Below are positions 22,190 through 34,059 of a stretch of 64,000 nucleotides of DNA, in pieces. Made by a program: the position numbers and the translations under genes. Within the stretch, counting starts at the first letter, position 1; each line of letters starts with the position of its first letter. Source of the stretch: Megaleporinus macrocephalus (lineage: Eukaryota; Chordata; Actinopteri; Characiformes; Anostomidae); contig CM038725.1 of NCBI GenBank assembly GCA_021613375.1, positions 15,933,175-15,997,174 on the forward strand, given 5' to 3'. The notes beneath the pieces were generated by a model that saw nothing but the letters and a program-made list of their open reading frames with translations, did no database searches and was not told where the DNA came from.

Positions 22190-23480
22190 ATAGAATGGAA
22201 AACTATATTTTCATCTACATAGTCCAATAGGGAGGGTTCAGTACACACAACTGACGTACTGTGAATCTCAAGCACTGTTGTCTCTTCCTTTAAATACAAG
22301 CCATGTGTTTGTAAAAGAGGGTAGTAAAACTGGCCTATTCCAAAATTTTAGACTGTTACATAACAATCTTGACTCCACCCAGAATGACAGTCTGTGATGG
22401 GGTCAGTGAGTCTACCCAATCACCAGGTTTGTGAAGGGACACTGGGGCATGCAATATATATGCAATATAAAACCTGGGTAATTATAACAAGAGTAAAAGT
22501 GCACACAGATACTTACCTGGGACCTTGTCTTTCGTTTGGGTCTTCCAGGGCATCCCTTTTACCGGCTGATAGAGCCCAGGGCCTTGGGTAGAAGGGGGGA
22601 GGTGAGATCTGAGAACCTATGGGAAAGGATAAAAGAAGGGTTAAATGAGACTGTATATACTTACCGGTAAATGTGTTTGTGTGTTCTATGTTATATATTT
22701 CATGTTTACTGCATTTGGTTTGTTTGTTTATTTGTTTTATTTGTTATTGTAACCCCAGCCCTGCTATGCCAGTTGGGGGATCAGATGTGGCACTGAGCGA
22801 CTGTAGCCAAAGCTATGTAAAGTCCCTTAGTATGTTTAGACCTTAGCCTTTTATTTTCCTTTTTTCTCAGTTTTTCTTTTCTCTTTTGTTCCACATGTTG
22901 GCTGATCCTGCAAAAAAAATATCACAGACGGTGTAAAACCTACCATTGGAGTCTGGTCTGATCCTTGCGGGGCGGAACTTGCCCTTGTGAATAGTACGCT
23001 AACCAGGCTGTGAACCCGAATACCCCAGTACATTTTCACACAGTCCCAAAATTTACATACACCAGATCACGTTCCAGCCCAGCAGGAAAAAACAACAAAA
23101 TGAAGCAATTGCAGACTCTACGTAGAGAAATGCATTATTTTAGACTGTGAAGGGGATGTCGCCACTTTTCATAGCCTTGTCACAGGCCTGTCAGTGGGCA
23201 TGGTTGGCGTCCATCTTTAAACAAGGCTGAAGTTGGATTCCTTTTTGCTAGCTTCTTAATTCCTCTTTGCTAGCTTCTTTTCTCCATTCTACATTAAATG
23301 CTACAACTTGTACAGGCACCGAAACGTAGCTGCGGCACTATTTAAGGTGGAAAGGAAAATGTGCAAAACAAGAAACATGAGCTTTTACTAGTGTCACAAC
23401 CCCAACAGTAACCTGCAAGTAGAAGCCATGCTGTGTATTTTTAACCAGTGTTTAAAGCAGATCATCCTAAATTTAAAGTA
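22190..23480. repeat. cluster of degenerate interspersed repeat fragments
   Basis: The left part holds 'ttaaatacaagccatgtgtt', 'aactggcctattccaaaatt' and 'ttagactgttacataacaat', text I associate with a common fish repeat. The right part shares 'ttttagactgtgaaggggat' and the 'tagcttctt / ctatttaaggtgga' phrases with 19090-19300. Boundaries and class are unresolved. Short T-rich runs near 22715-22750 lie between the pieces. Confidence 0.35.
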
Positions 23481-24015
23481 AAATTTTTAAATTTACTTTG
23501 TGATGTTGTCAACCTTAGGTGTCTGTGTAGAATTTGAACTCACAATCTACTAATGGAGCAACTGCTTAGCCTGCTGTACCACTCCAAGATTCTTGATTAT
23601 GGACCTAAATTTCAAATTTAAAGTACCGAGCCTGTTTTCAAAGTTTTATTATTCTATTGACTGAGTATTTGATGTAAACATACATTTATAAGTAGCCACA
23701 TATTGTTATAAACTAAATCAAAATTAAACTGCAAAGTAGCATGTGTAGTAGTGTTCATAGTACTGAAGCAGGTTGTGTTGAACTAACTAAAATTAATTTA
23801 AAATCAACAACAAACAAACATACACTATAACATTTAGGTTTTTTTTTTTTTTTTAACAGTGTACTGTCTATGGCCAAGATCGAAATATATAACTATGCAC
23901 CCCAACAATCGTGTTTATGCCTGTTTGAAACATAAATTATATAAAACAATTAAAATGTAGTTTGCCAAAGTGTCAACTCTTTGCCAAACTGGTTCACATG
24001 TGCATGCTGTCTGAG
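23481..24015. other. no recognised feature
   Basis: AT-rich DNA with an 18-bp T-run at 23839-23856. It ends at the palindrome that starts the minisatellite. Confidence 0.4.
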
Positions 24016-24019
24016 GTCT

Positions 24020-24072
24020 ACACTACCGGTCAAAAGTTTTAAAACTGTTTTAAAATGTTTGACTGGTAGTGT
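24020..24072. repeat. palindrome at the left edge of the 24-bp minisatellite
   Basis: The arm 24020-24045 (ACACTACCGGTCAAAAGTTT then TAAAAC) is the near-perfect reverse complement of 24046-24072 (TGTTTTAAAATGTTTGACTG then GTAGTGT). This text is close to the 'ACACTACCAGTCAAAAGTTT' terminus known from fish Tc1-like elements. It appears to be the inverted terminal repeat from which the array grew. Confidence 0.8.
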
Positions 24073-25912
24073 ACTATAGTAGTATACTTTAGAACACTGG
24101 TAGTGTACTAAAACGTTTGACTGGTAGTGATCTAAAACATTTGACTGGTAGCGATCTAAAACATTTGACTGGTAGCGATCTAAAACGTTTGACTGGTAGC
24201 GATCTAAAACATTTGACTGGTAGTGATCTAAAACGTTTGACTGGCAGCGATCTAAAACGTTTGACTGGCAGCGATCTAAAACATTTGACTGGTAGTGATC
24301 TAAAACGTTTGACAGGCAGCGATCTAAAACATTTAACTGGTAGTGATCTAAAACGTTTGACTGGTAGCGTACTAAAACGTTTGACTGGTAGTGTACTAAA
24401 ACATTTAACTGGTAGTGATCTAAAACGTTTGACTGGTAGCGTACTAAAACGTTTGACTGGTAGTGTACTAAAACATTTAACTGGTAGTGATCTAAAACGT
24501 TTGACTGGTAAGGATCTAACACGTTTGACTGGTAGCGATCTAAAACATTTGACTGGTAGTGATCTAAAACGTTTGGCTGGTAGTGTTCTAAAACATTTGA
24601 CTGGTAGTGTACTAAAACGTTTGACTGGTATCGTACTAAAACGTTTGACTGGTAGCGTACTAAAACGTTTGACTGGTAGTGTACTTAAACGTTTGACTGG
24701 TAGTGATCTAAAACTTTAGACTGGTAAGGATCTAACACGTTTGACTGGTAGCGTACTAAAACGTTTGACTGGTAGTGTACTAAAACGTTTGACTGGTAGC
24801 GTACTAAAACGTTTGACTGGTAGTGATCTAAAACTTTTGACTGGTAAGGATCTAACACGTTTGACTGGTTGTGATCTAAAACATTTGACTGGTAGTGATC
24901 TAAAATGTTTGGCTGGTAGTGTTCTAAAACATTTGACTGGTAGTGTATCTAAAACTTTTGACTGGTAAGGATCTAACACGTTTGACTGGTTGTGATCTAA
25001 AACATTTGACTGGTAGTGATCTAAAACGTTTGACTGGTTGTGATCTAAAACATTTGACTGGTAGTGTATCTAAAACGTTTGACTGGTAGTGATCTAAAAC
25101 TTTTGACTGGTAAGGATCTAACACGTTTGACTGGTAGTGATCTAAAACATTTGACTGGTAGTGATCTAAAACGTTTGACTGGTAGTGTACAAAACGTTTG
25201 ACTGGTAGTGTACTAAAACGTTTGACTGGTAGTGATCTAAAACTTTTGACTGGTAAGGATCTAACACGTTTGACTGGTAGTGTACTAAAACGTTTGACTG
25301 GTAGTGTACTAAAACGTTTGACTGGTAGCGTACTAAAACGTTTGACTGGTAGCGTACTAAAACGTTTGACTGGTAGCGTACTAAAACATTTGACTGGTAG
25401 CGTACTAAAATGTTTGACTGGTAGCGTACTAAAACGTTTGACTGGTAGTGTACTAAAACGTTTGACTGGTAGTGTACTAAAACGTTTGACTGGTAGCGTA
25501 CTAAAACGTTTGGCTGGTAGTGATCTAAAACATTTGACTGGTAGTGTACTAAAACGTTTGACTGGTAGTGTACTAAAGCGTTTGACTGGTAGTGTACTAA
25601 AACGTTTGACTGGTAGTGTACTAAAACTGTTGACTGGTTGTGTACTAAAACTGTTGACTGGTTGTGTACTATAACTGTTGTCTGGTAGTGTACTAAAACT
25701 GTTGACTGGAAGTGTACTAAAACTGTTGACTGGTAGTGTACTAAAATTGTTGACTGGTAGTGTACTAAAACTGTTGACTGGTAGTGTACTAAAACTGTTG
25801 ACCTGTAGTGATCTAAAACTGTTGACCTGTAGTGATCTAAAACTGTTGACTGGTAGTGTACTAAAACTGTTGACTGGTAGTGTACTAAAACTGTTGACCG
25901 GTTGTATTCTAT
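24020..25912 (+). repeat. 24-bp minisatellite, about 75 copies
   Basis: The array is built of 24-bp units of the form 'tggtagtgtactaaaacgtt' plus 'tgac'. Variable sites are gtact/gatct, acgtt/acatt, and an 'aaggatctaacacg' variant that recurs at 24511, 24727, 24847, 24968, 25113 and 25256. The last 12 or so units (from about 25622) carry 'actgttgac', a separate subfamily at the right edge. Because 24 is a multiple of three, several frames stay open on both strands (up to 334 codons with an 8-residue repeat such as LTGSDLKH). I regard these as non-coding artefacts. Confidence 0.97.
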
Positions 25913-25914
25913 CA

Positions 25915-26475
25915 TAATAAAAAAACAATGTAAAGAGACAAAACAGCTTATTTTATTCTAAGGCCAGAACATAAGTTGTAAATGGCCATCTAGCCATTTT
26001 TCAGTCTGACCTTCTATGTGGACATCAGAGTTTTATGAACCCAATTTTTGAATGCTGAATAAATGCACTCTCTGGAACCTTTAAGAACACACTGTTCTGA
26101 ACACCATGGCATGTTTGACAGTCAGGTAACAATGTACCAAATGTCATGAGTGGTTCCTGAACTGAAACCTAGTTCCCAGACAGTTAAAGAAGACTTAACG
26201 TGCTGAATAGACACAGTTCAGCAATACAATATGAAATGCACACAGTGCTTAAGTCACACCACACAAGTGCTCCAGAATCTTTCAAGAAAGAGAGATAGAC
26301 AGAAAGAGAGCAGGAGGGGGAGTGAAAGTAGGAGATAACTATTAATTTCCCCTAGATCACTTCATTACTTAATCATTCATACTTCAAGAGAGCAGTCCTG
26401 TTTAACAAGAGCTTGTTTAATTACAGAGAAACATATGTGCTCCTATTTGGCAAGAGCCACCCACAGGAAGCTTGA
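25915..26475. other. mostly featureless; possible repeat remnant
   Basis: Around 26070-26165 GGAACC/AAGAAC/GTTCTGAAC motifs resemble the repeat family at 790-2165. A short GA-rich run lies at 26285-26320. Confidence 0.35.
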
Positions 26476-26479
26476 GAGA

Positions 26480-26940
26480 GTGAGGAAAAGATGGAGAGGA
26501 AGGGAGGGGAGCCCCACATCGCTTCAGCTAGTGTCACGGAGAGCGACAGATTTAAGGGCTGTGATGACGGAGGGGGTCGGGTCCATCTTAAACTCTGTTT
26601 TCATAATAAAAATAGTGTCAGGCTTAATTTCCCCCTCTGAAGCCATTTAGCAGGGGAGTGTTTTGAAGCGGTGGAGAAGGCTGCCACGAAACGCGATCCC
26701 AAGAGCATTAGCCATATTTTCAAACATGTGGGAATGCTTTCGTTCCGACATAAAAGCCGACCCGGTTTCCCCCAGAGGCAGAGCTACGTCCAAACGATGT
26801 TCGTTTTGACAACTCTCCGCACTATTTTGTACAGCATTAACCCCGGCGACTTTGAAGCCATTGCTTTGTGGTGAGGGGATAGACCCCGTAAAGGTCAATA
26901 ACTCTGCTGATTACGGCGCCATTCGTGAGCGGTGGTCTGT
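26480..26940. promoter_or_regulatory. candidate conserved non-coding element
   Basis: This is balanced, CpG-containing, non-repetitive DNA with 'cataataaaaatagtgtcag', 'tttcaaacatgtggga' and 'aaaggtcaataac' (a nuclear-receptor half-site AGGTCA at about 26891). Frames on both strands are open for 60-80 codons, but none resembles a known protein. It begins the regulatory-looking block that continues to about 36.7 kb. Confidence 0.4.
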
Positions 26941-27590
26941 GAGCTCCAGTTTCAACCCGAGCTCCCCGCGCCTTAACACAAACGATGGCTGCAAAGGTGT
27001 GAAAGACTTGAACCCTACTTGAACCTTACCTATTAAGTGCTTGAAGAATGGGCACATCATCCTTGTGTGTTCTTTGGCATCGTGCAGCCTTATATCAATA
27101 CAATGTAGGTTCCTCCACTTCCCTAGATCATCAACCCATCCATTGTGGGAAAGGGAGGCTAATAGACCATGGTTCTTCACGAAATCATGGAGACAAAGCC
27201 TTGACTGATGAGAACATACCTGTTAATGATACTATTGTTCATCTACAGTTCGAGAGTGTAGATATCCAAGTTCTTCGTAGTTTGGCCTCTGAACTCTTCA
27301 GAGATAAGACATTCTATGCATACATGCCTGGCCAACAAAGGGGCTGCCTGTCCATATCTCGTCTACAAAAAAAAGCCAGGAACAATTCAATAAGGCACAC
27401 CGAGTGAAACATTCCTTGGTAAGGGAAAAGTCAATGGGCACAAAATCAATGGGACACTTGTAATGGATGGCAATGGATCGCTCGCTTTAATATCACACCT
27501 GGTGGGTTGGGCATTACAATACCTCCCCTGAATAAACGTTAACCTATAATACCCTCCACTAAGAGCTGCCGTATTGTTTGCACCCCCGCC
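26941..27590. other. no recognised feature
   Basis: A 119-codon plus-strand frame (27048-27407) has no recognised domain and no splice context. The surroundings look like ordinary intergenic DNA. Confidence 0.4.
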
Positions 27591-27594
27591 CCAT

Positions 27595-27616
27595 CACACA
27601 CACACACACACACACT
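27595..27616. repeat. short (CA)n microsatellite
   Basis: About 11 CA units after a C-rich stretch. Confidence 0.9.
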
Positions 27617-27719
27617 CTTCAAATCGATTCTCCTTTATCAAATACTCTGACAAGGCATACCTAGATTGACCACCACTAATGTAAAGTACCCTGAGTGCCC
27701 CCTTTTATTGTTATAATCA

Positions 27720-28265
27720 CCCGCAGTCATATTCCAGCAAACGCTGGCGCGGATTTGTGGGAGCAGGGGCTGATGGGGTAAAGCATTTCGATTTCATTTG
27801 CCATCTTCCGTTTATTTTGTTCTCTTGATTTTGCTGAGGCAGTGCAGCAGGCTTGACCCCGACCCTTGCTCTCGACCTCTAACCCTTGACCCTGACACAT
27901 CTGACCAGTCGCCACTCTGGGGGCAGCAAATTAATAGAAGGGCCGTAGCTTGTTAATTGTCGAAGAGATCGGCTAACTGATTCATCACCTCAGTCATGGC
28001 CATTGCTTCGGCTTGACCCCTCTGAGATCCCATAGGGCATCTGTAAGCAAACCCAGCTGTGCTCTTGCCTATAGCTGACCACCCTCTCCGTGTCTGAGGC
28101 GTAATTATTCAGTATCGGCCCCCTTATTAATCAAGTCGATGCCCCGCATTTTAAATGGAAATTGCGGGATTAATACGAGCATTCATTTTGTCGGGGGGAA
28201 ACGTGATGGCTTTAGCTCTGCTAATCGAATTGGAATAAAAAAAGCAAGGCGAGGGGAGGATCTGA
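27720..28265. promoter_or_regulatory. strong candidate conserved enhancer rich in homeodomain cores
   Basis: Many ATTA/TAAT cores lie in otherwise balanced DNA: 'gcaaattaatag' and 'ttgttaattgtcg' (27926-27962), 'gcgtaattattcag' (about 28100), 'ccttattaatcaag' (about 28122), 'gcgggattaatacg' (about 28164), 'ctgctaatcgaattgg' (about 28217) and 'ctgattaaattagg' (about 28261). It contains CpGs and no repeats. This density of homeodomain-type sites is typical of deeply conserved developmental enhancers. Conservation is inferred, not measured. Confidence 0.5.
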
Positions 28266-28303
28266 TTAAATTAGGGAGAGGCTAACCAAGACACTCAGAC
28301 ACA

Positions 28304-28331
28304 GACACACACACACACACACACACACACA
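28304..28331. repeat. (CA)n microsatellite
   Basis: 28 bp of CA immediately follow the candidate enhancer. Confidence 0.95.
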
Positions 28332-28334
28332 GCA

Positions 28335-29735
28335 GACATGTTGATAAGATTGTTTCATTGAAGAAAATGATTGTGTATATTGATAAATGATTTGTTATTT
28401 TGCAAAATTTTGCAAAACACTCAGCATATCATAGCTACCACACCAAAACCTTAAATATAAAATCTCTTACAGAAGATGGGAAAATGTTCTTTTTTTTAAT
28501 TACAGGTATGAAACGACATTTACAACACCTAATAATTATTAGTTACACATTTTATGTAGTTTGCATCATTTAAACAATAGTGATTGGTTAGGCTTCATCA
28601 GAATGTATTTATTACCATTAATATGTCCATAACATTACTTTTGTGATGATTGAGCAGGCAGCAAGGGAGATGTATACATGTGGAGTTCTTAACATGACAA
28701 GAGTCAGAGTGAAGGCAGAGATGGTGAGAGCAGGAGAGTCTACGATTAAACACTGAGAATATATTACAATCCCAAGTAAACATTCAAAGTCCACAAATCC
28801 ACAGCCACAAAACCAGGGTCACAAATCACAAATTCACAAATGCCCGAGCGAGACTAGAAGCAACCATCTATGTAATATTACACAAGTGTAGGCAAAGAAT
28901 ACCTGGGACAGGTAGAAGCCACAAACTAGGAACAGGTGAGGGGTGTGGCAAGAGGGCAGAGACAGGGAGGAGCTAGGAAGCCAAAACAAACAGAAGCACA
29001 TAGAAAGAATGGGAAAGTACGATAAACAAACAGAGAGGGTAAGAAACAAGGCAAGGCATGACAACGTGCATCATGTGAACACAAGATCTATGTAAACCTG
29101 TACCTGCTAAATTTTCACTGGGTAAGTATTCGTGAATGTTCTGACCAATTTGACCAATCCCTGGCCTACAACTGTCTTTAAAATGACTCCACAGGCATAG
29201 CAGTTTTGCTGCCTTTAGAAGCCAGTGGTTTGACATTTCCCTCTTCCCTCCCCATCACCACCAGTTTGGTTCCAGTCCAGGGTAGGCTCTGCCCCTTCTG
29301 CTCCCTGATCTAGACTGAAGACTCTTTATTTTCTAATAAATGATCAACTTTCAACTTGTGAAATGTCATTTAGGACTTGATCCTCCAGAGTCTTTCTGGT
29401 AGAACTAGCATTTTACACTTTGCTATTGTTTGTATTGGTTTGCTGCTTGTTGGTTTATTGATAGCTTTCTTGCAAACGTCATCCAGTATAATCTATTGAA
29501 TTTCTGGTATTACCATTATCAACATAGGGGGATAATAAATGCCAGTATTGCCATATTTCTCTCACTTTAACTTGCACTTGTAGCCAAATAAGCTCAGAGC
29601 AGGTTAGAGTCAAAGGGTTGTGCTAAAATTACAGCATGCTCATTTATCCGTCATCTGAACCCTGACAGAAACAACCCCAACAAAGTGGGAGAGCACATTG
29701 AAAGGCCTCTATATTCTAAGCTGTAGAATTCTATT
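28335..29735. other. no clear feature; possible retroelement remnant at 28780-29070
   Basis: On the minus strand 28780-29070 is rich in 'cacaaatcacaaattcacaa'-type text and 'aggtgaggggtgtggcaaga', which faintly recalls the untranslated region of fish LTR elements. I could not find a terminal repeat or primer-binding site, so this remains a guess. The rest is unremarkable. Confidence 0.3.
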
Positions 29736-29739
29736 TAGA

Positions 29740-29905
29740 GTGGGTGAAATCAGATGTCAGAGTCAGACAGGGTGCTCGGCTGGCTTGCAGGTGTCGCAAT
29801 AAATAAACAGTCTCATTGCATTATGCATCCAGTGATTGATTAGATTATGAACAGGTGGGCATGCATAACATCAATGATTTTCTCATTGTTCACCCCTGAC
29901 AGCTC
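29740..29905. promoter_or_regulatory. candidate enhancer with TGATTGAT/ATTA cluster
   Basis: 'tgcattatgcatcc' (about 29817-29830, octamer-like) is followed by TGATTGATTAGATTA (29833-29847), a compact PBX/HOX-type arrangement, and then 'catcaatgattttctcattg'. The block is non-repetitive and lies next to another candidate element. Confidence 0.4.
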
Positions 29906-29984
29906 CGCCCCCCCATCCCAACTCTCTTTTACAAACCCCGACACCCTCTAACACACACACACAGGCGTACACCCATATGCTGAC

Positions 29985-30430
29985 ACACACAACGCAGATT
30001 GACGGACAGATCAGATCGGACACAGCTGACAGCGGCGCGTGCAGTCCTATCTGGTATTTGGAGGTGCTGTTTGTTCAAAATGACAAGGATGCAAAGCGCT
30101 CTCTACATATGAGTTGCCTCCAGTGCTGGGAGATGGGTGATAGCGGGGGCTGCCAGCTCCACAAATCCAACGCTCCGATTACCATCAGGTCGGGCCGGGG
30201 TGCTTTCTCAAAGCCTGTCATTTCCTGTCATTTGTTTGTCAAGTGAGGACAGGCTAACCCCGGTGCTGAGAATGTCTGTTCGAGGGAAGCACGCACAGCA
30301 GCGCATCTCCTCTATCCTTCTGCACACCTTGCCCTCCCTCAGGTAGTTTCCTGGGCCCGACATGCTCTTTGACACTTTGACAGAGTTTAGATGGGGAGGA
30401 GACGCCAAACACAGACAGGATTAGGAAACA
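29985..30430. promoter_or_regulatory. candidate conserved non-coding element
   Basis: GC-balanced, CpG-containing, non-repetitive DNA with 'ctgtcatttcctgtcatttg' and 'tgtttgtcaag' (TGTCA, a TALE-type core) near 30217-30242. Frames are open on both strands but no protein family is visible. Confidence 0.35.
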
Positions 30431-30519
30431 CACAGCGTGTGTGAGATGTTGTCTGGTGTTGTTTCGCATGATAGGCCAGTTCTGAAGTTAACACTGGAGT
30501 TTCTGGAAGTCTTCTTTTG

Positions 30520-32435
30520 GTCAAAAAAAAAAAAAAAACATTGATGGACAGTTGCGCTGTTAGGATGTACAGAGAGAAAATTACTTGTTGCAATTTAAAG
30601 GTTGCATAAAAGACCATTTCCATGCAATTTACACACATATCCACAGTTGCTATTCATTTGTACCAATAGTTGCATGATTTATAGGTAACTTGGTATTTTT
30701 CATCCATCATAGGAACTATTAAAAAACTTTTTGTCACTTGTAAGTTGTTAGCCTGCATTTGCATCTTTAAATCATTTTTATCTTAGGAACGACTGAATGA
30801 TGAAAGTTCAAACATCCCTGGTCAAATTATGTTTTGTTCATTTTGTAAGTGAAAAGTTATCAACACATTCTCTACAGAAAACACACATTATGATATTGTT
30901 GCAGTGGAAATTCATCTGTTCTGGACAAAACCAGGCCACAGTTTATGCTTTCCATTCCCCTGATATGGTAAATTCTTTAAATAAATAGTAGAAGTGTGCA
31001 CCCGGAGGATGTGTAACTTATTATTGCTTAGAAATCCTACAAAATATTTGACTAGAACACCCAATTACTACATATGACTGTAGATCCTGATACAGCAGGC
31101 AAACAAGGCAGAACAAATTCTGCCACAAGCAGCCATTTAAACAGTGTCCACATTAAAAGTTCTCAATGCTTTTTCACTTGTCACTTTCCTTTAATGAGCT
31201 ATGCAGCTTTTTGTGCATGTAAACAGTCTACAAAGTACAGGTCATGATTACCAATCAAAACACACTGAGCTCATTGGGAGGGGGGCTTAAAGATACTAAA
31301 GTTGTTTTTTGGAAAATTGAAGTATGTAAATCTGTTCTAGTTGACCCCAAATACAAAATTCTAAAAACTGAAAATGGGCATAAAAGATATTCTTTAACAT
31401 TATTTGGGCAACAAGTTAAGCCAACTAGTTACCAGAAAATAAGAAGAAATAATATTGTTTGCATTTAGTTACATTATCTGCATTTGATTTGTTGTCGATT
31501 GATCATTGAAATGGTTGCAACTGTTGTGGTTAAGTTTTAAATAAGTCCACCAAGTCAACCATAAGACCTACTCATATGTAAAGACTTACATCTAGATGGA
31601 AATATTTTATAAATATATAATTTCCACAGGACGAGGAAGGTTGTAATTTTAAAAAAATCAGATATTTGAATCTCACACCGTCATATGATAATTAAAAATT
31701 AGTGTAATAGTGTGAATATCTAATGCCTTAACTAATATCAACTGCCATAATGATCACCCCTTTGGTTAGCCAGCAGATTCTCACATTTCTGAAAGACTAT
31801 ATTTTATATGACTATTTTGCTCTCGTGTTACTGCTTTCTCAGTGTTGATGGAGAAGAAGGGCTACAACCTAGAAGAAGGTTCATCGCGCCTTCCAAATCA
31901 TCCAGCAATCCTTGATTTAGTGTTACCCCTTGTTTTGTCAACACAATGTGAAATCTGCCAGGAAAGATCTGCCTAAATCTAAATTTATAAGCTCACTGCC
32001 GAGTTCAATGAAAAACAGCAGATAACAAAAAAACCCACCAAAATGCCTGACACAGAGGGACTTCATATCACCTGTAAAAGATGAAAATATTCCAGCATTA
32101 TATGCTAAATTAATTACATCCAAATAGGATGATACTGAACACCATTGCTCTCTGATAGATGCCTGGAATAACTGCTTTCACATAAAAGCTTATGTCAACT
32201 GGTTGATACTACAGAACAGTTAGATGATAAGTCACATTGTTGCTTTTTAATGGTTGTCTGTTTTTGAACACTTATGTTTACATTCGGCCTAAAACATGTG
32301 AAAGTGCAGTTTGGCAGTTGTTTAAGAGTAGCCTGAAGACGGCCAAATGAAACTGGCAGGAGAGAAAAATGACAACATCATCCAAATCTACTGCTGCCTA
32401 AGAATGCAGCCTGTGAAAGTTCATTTTGACAAACG
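30520..32435. other. no recognised feature (AT-rich)
   Basis: After an A-run at 30523-30538 the sequence is AT-rich with scattered short frames. The text around 31240-31400 ('agatactaaagttg', 'aaaatgggcataaaagat') may be an old repeat. Nothing is supported further. Confidence 0.4.
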
Positions 32436-32439
32436 TGGG

Positions 32440-33000
32440 AATCTCTTGGTTTGTTGTACTTTGCTGTCCGTGGAAACTGCGAGATGAGGATTCTAGAAGA
32501 AGAAGAAAAAATCGGACGAGTGTTTGGGGATGTTTGGGCCAGTCTTCCCATAGTTTGGGCCTGATAAACAGTTATCTCAGCGTCTCCGTCACATCAATCA
32601 TGTCCCGTTGTGTTTAGACACTGACTCGCTTGTGCAGTTGCGCTGGAGTAAACTGCCTATCGTGGAGATAAATGAAGGATGCGCAGCATTCAAAGAATCT
32701 GATTCTCATTTCTGAGGAATAATTTGGCCTGCGCTGCAGCCACACTGTAGCAGCATCTCTGTGATAGGAGGCAGAGCCCATATGCTCATCAAGGTTACAC
32801 TGATGACACAAGAGGCAACGCATACCATGGCAACGTCTTCTACACTGCTTGCATTCTTAATAACAAACTTGGCTTGGGTAAATACTGACCTTGAAAGGGA
32901 GATGAGATAGCTCGTTGAGAGTTTACCCTTGATCGCATGTACGTCAGGCATTTCCTGGCTAAGCACATAATACAGCGTGTTTCCGTTTGTCATTGGAGGC
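32440..33000. promoter_or_regulatory. candidate conserved non-coding element; holds the source of a copied 40-mer
   Basis: Non-repetitive, balanced sequence with 'gcctgataaacagttatctc' (GATA-type cores) near 32559. Positions 32478-32517 match 38255-38294 inside a hAT transposon at 39 of 40 bases. Minus-strand frames of 69-95 codons (32614-32993) have no recognised motif. Confidence 0.35.
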
Positions 33001-33490
33001 TATTCAGTCTTTTTTATGGGTCTACAGTATTTTCAATACTGCTGGAATGGAAAAGTCTGAAATGATAAAACTCCCAACCCCATAAAAATACACAAATAAC
33101 GCAAAATACAATGGAAGCTTCATAAAGGGCGAGCGTAAGGTCCAGTTCCAGGAACACGGCCCCTGGAAAATTCCATTAGCATTAAATGTAATTTAGGATG
33201 TGTGGCTAACTTACTTTGACGTCGTTTTTGATAGTTAAACAAACACCCACTACATTTCAAGGCTTTATGGAAGTCTTTAAAAAAAAAAAAAGTCCATATC
33301 AGAAGACACTTCCCACAATATTTCCAACAAAACACAAAATCACTCCTAAACGCCCAGAGATGCTTGCGCAGCCTCCGAGCCTTTTTCCCTGATGAATGAT
33401 GTCATTAATGTCAGGCTATCAGTGGACATGAGCGAGGAGACGCCAGGCCTAGCAGCACACCCCCGACCAAGAAAAAAAAATGAACAAGAA
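33001..33490. other. no recognised feature
   Basis: Mixed sequence with an A-run at 33279-33291. It could belong to the neighbouring candidate regulatory block, but no specific motif supports that. Confidence 0.35.
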
Positions 33491-33519
33491 AGAAGAGAGA
33501 GAGTAAGAGAGAGATAGAG

Positions 33520-33543
<24 letters not shown>
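33491..33543. repeat. (GA)n purine tract
   Basis: An imperfect GA repeat whose last 23 bp (33521-33543) are perfect. It explains the Ser/Leu-rich minus-strand frames. Confidence 0.93.
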
Positions 33544-33549
<6 letters not shown>

Positions 33550-33550
<1 letters not shown>

Positions 33551-34055
33551 AAACAAATAGTTTGATTAAAGTCAAGGACATTCCGTACGACTCTGCCGTC
33601 GAAAGGCATTCATCATGGGTGATGTTGATCCTCCCTCTTCTGTCCACTCCACTCTTTCCGGGATGGCAGGAGAGAGAGGCTTGCGCTAACAGAGATATAG
33701 CACTGGGCTTATGTGGTCAGTCAGCACGTAGTCCACGCCAGGCCAATTGGAATATATGAATCCCAAGTGAGTGTTTAGAGATGCTAATGGAATGGACGAT
33801 AGCTTGGGGTTTCTTAACTAATGGATGCTTTATTGCCTTTTAACCCTTTGATGTTGAGGCAGAAACGTTGCTAGTTCTGCATTTTAGATCACTCTTTTCT
33901 TTTAAGGGCCGCGTCCTTTATCTAACATTTTTCTTCCATGTTGTGTTTTTTTGTTGCGGAGGTCTATTTATGATATTTGTGTAGTTTCCTGTAATAAAAA
34001 CAACCATCATTCTTTTTTATGTGACCATTTTCTTATTATAACTATGTAAGTGTCC
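33550..34055. other. no recognised feature
   Basis: Ordinary sequence with a few CpGs at its left end and T-rich DNA at its right. Confidence 0.4.
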
Positions 34056-34059
34056 TGTG

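Noticed and set aside
24020..25912. CRISPR-like array
   Set aside because: Units are contiguous and variable with no unique spacers, and the genome is a fish. It is a minisatellite.
23950..25928. Large repetitive open frames on both strands (8-residue periodic protein)
   Set aside because: The 24-bp unit is a multiple of three, so frames stay open automatically. Competing frames on both strands and the minisatellite structure argue against coding.
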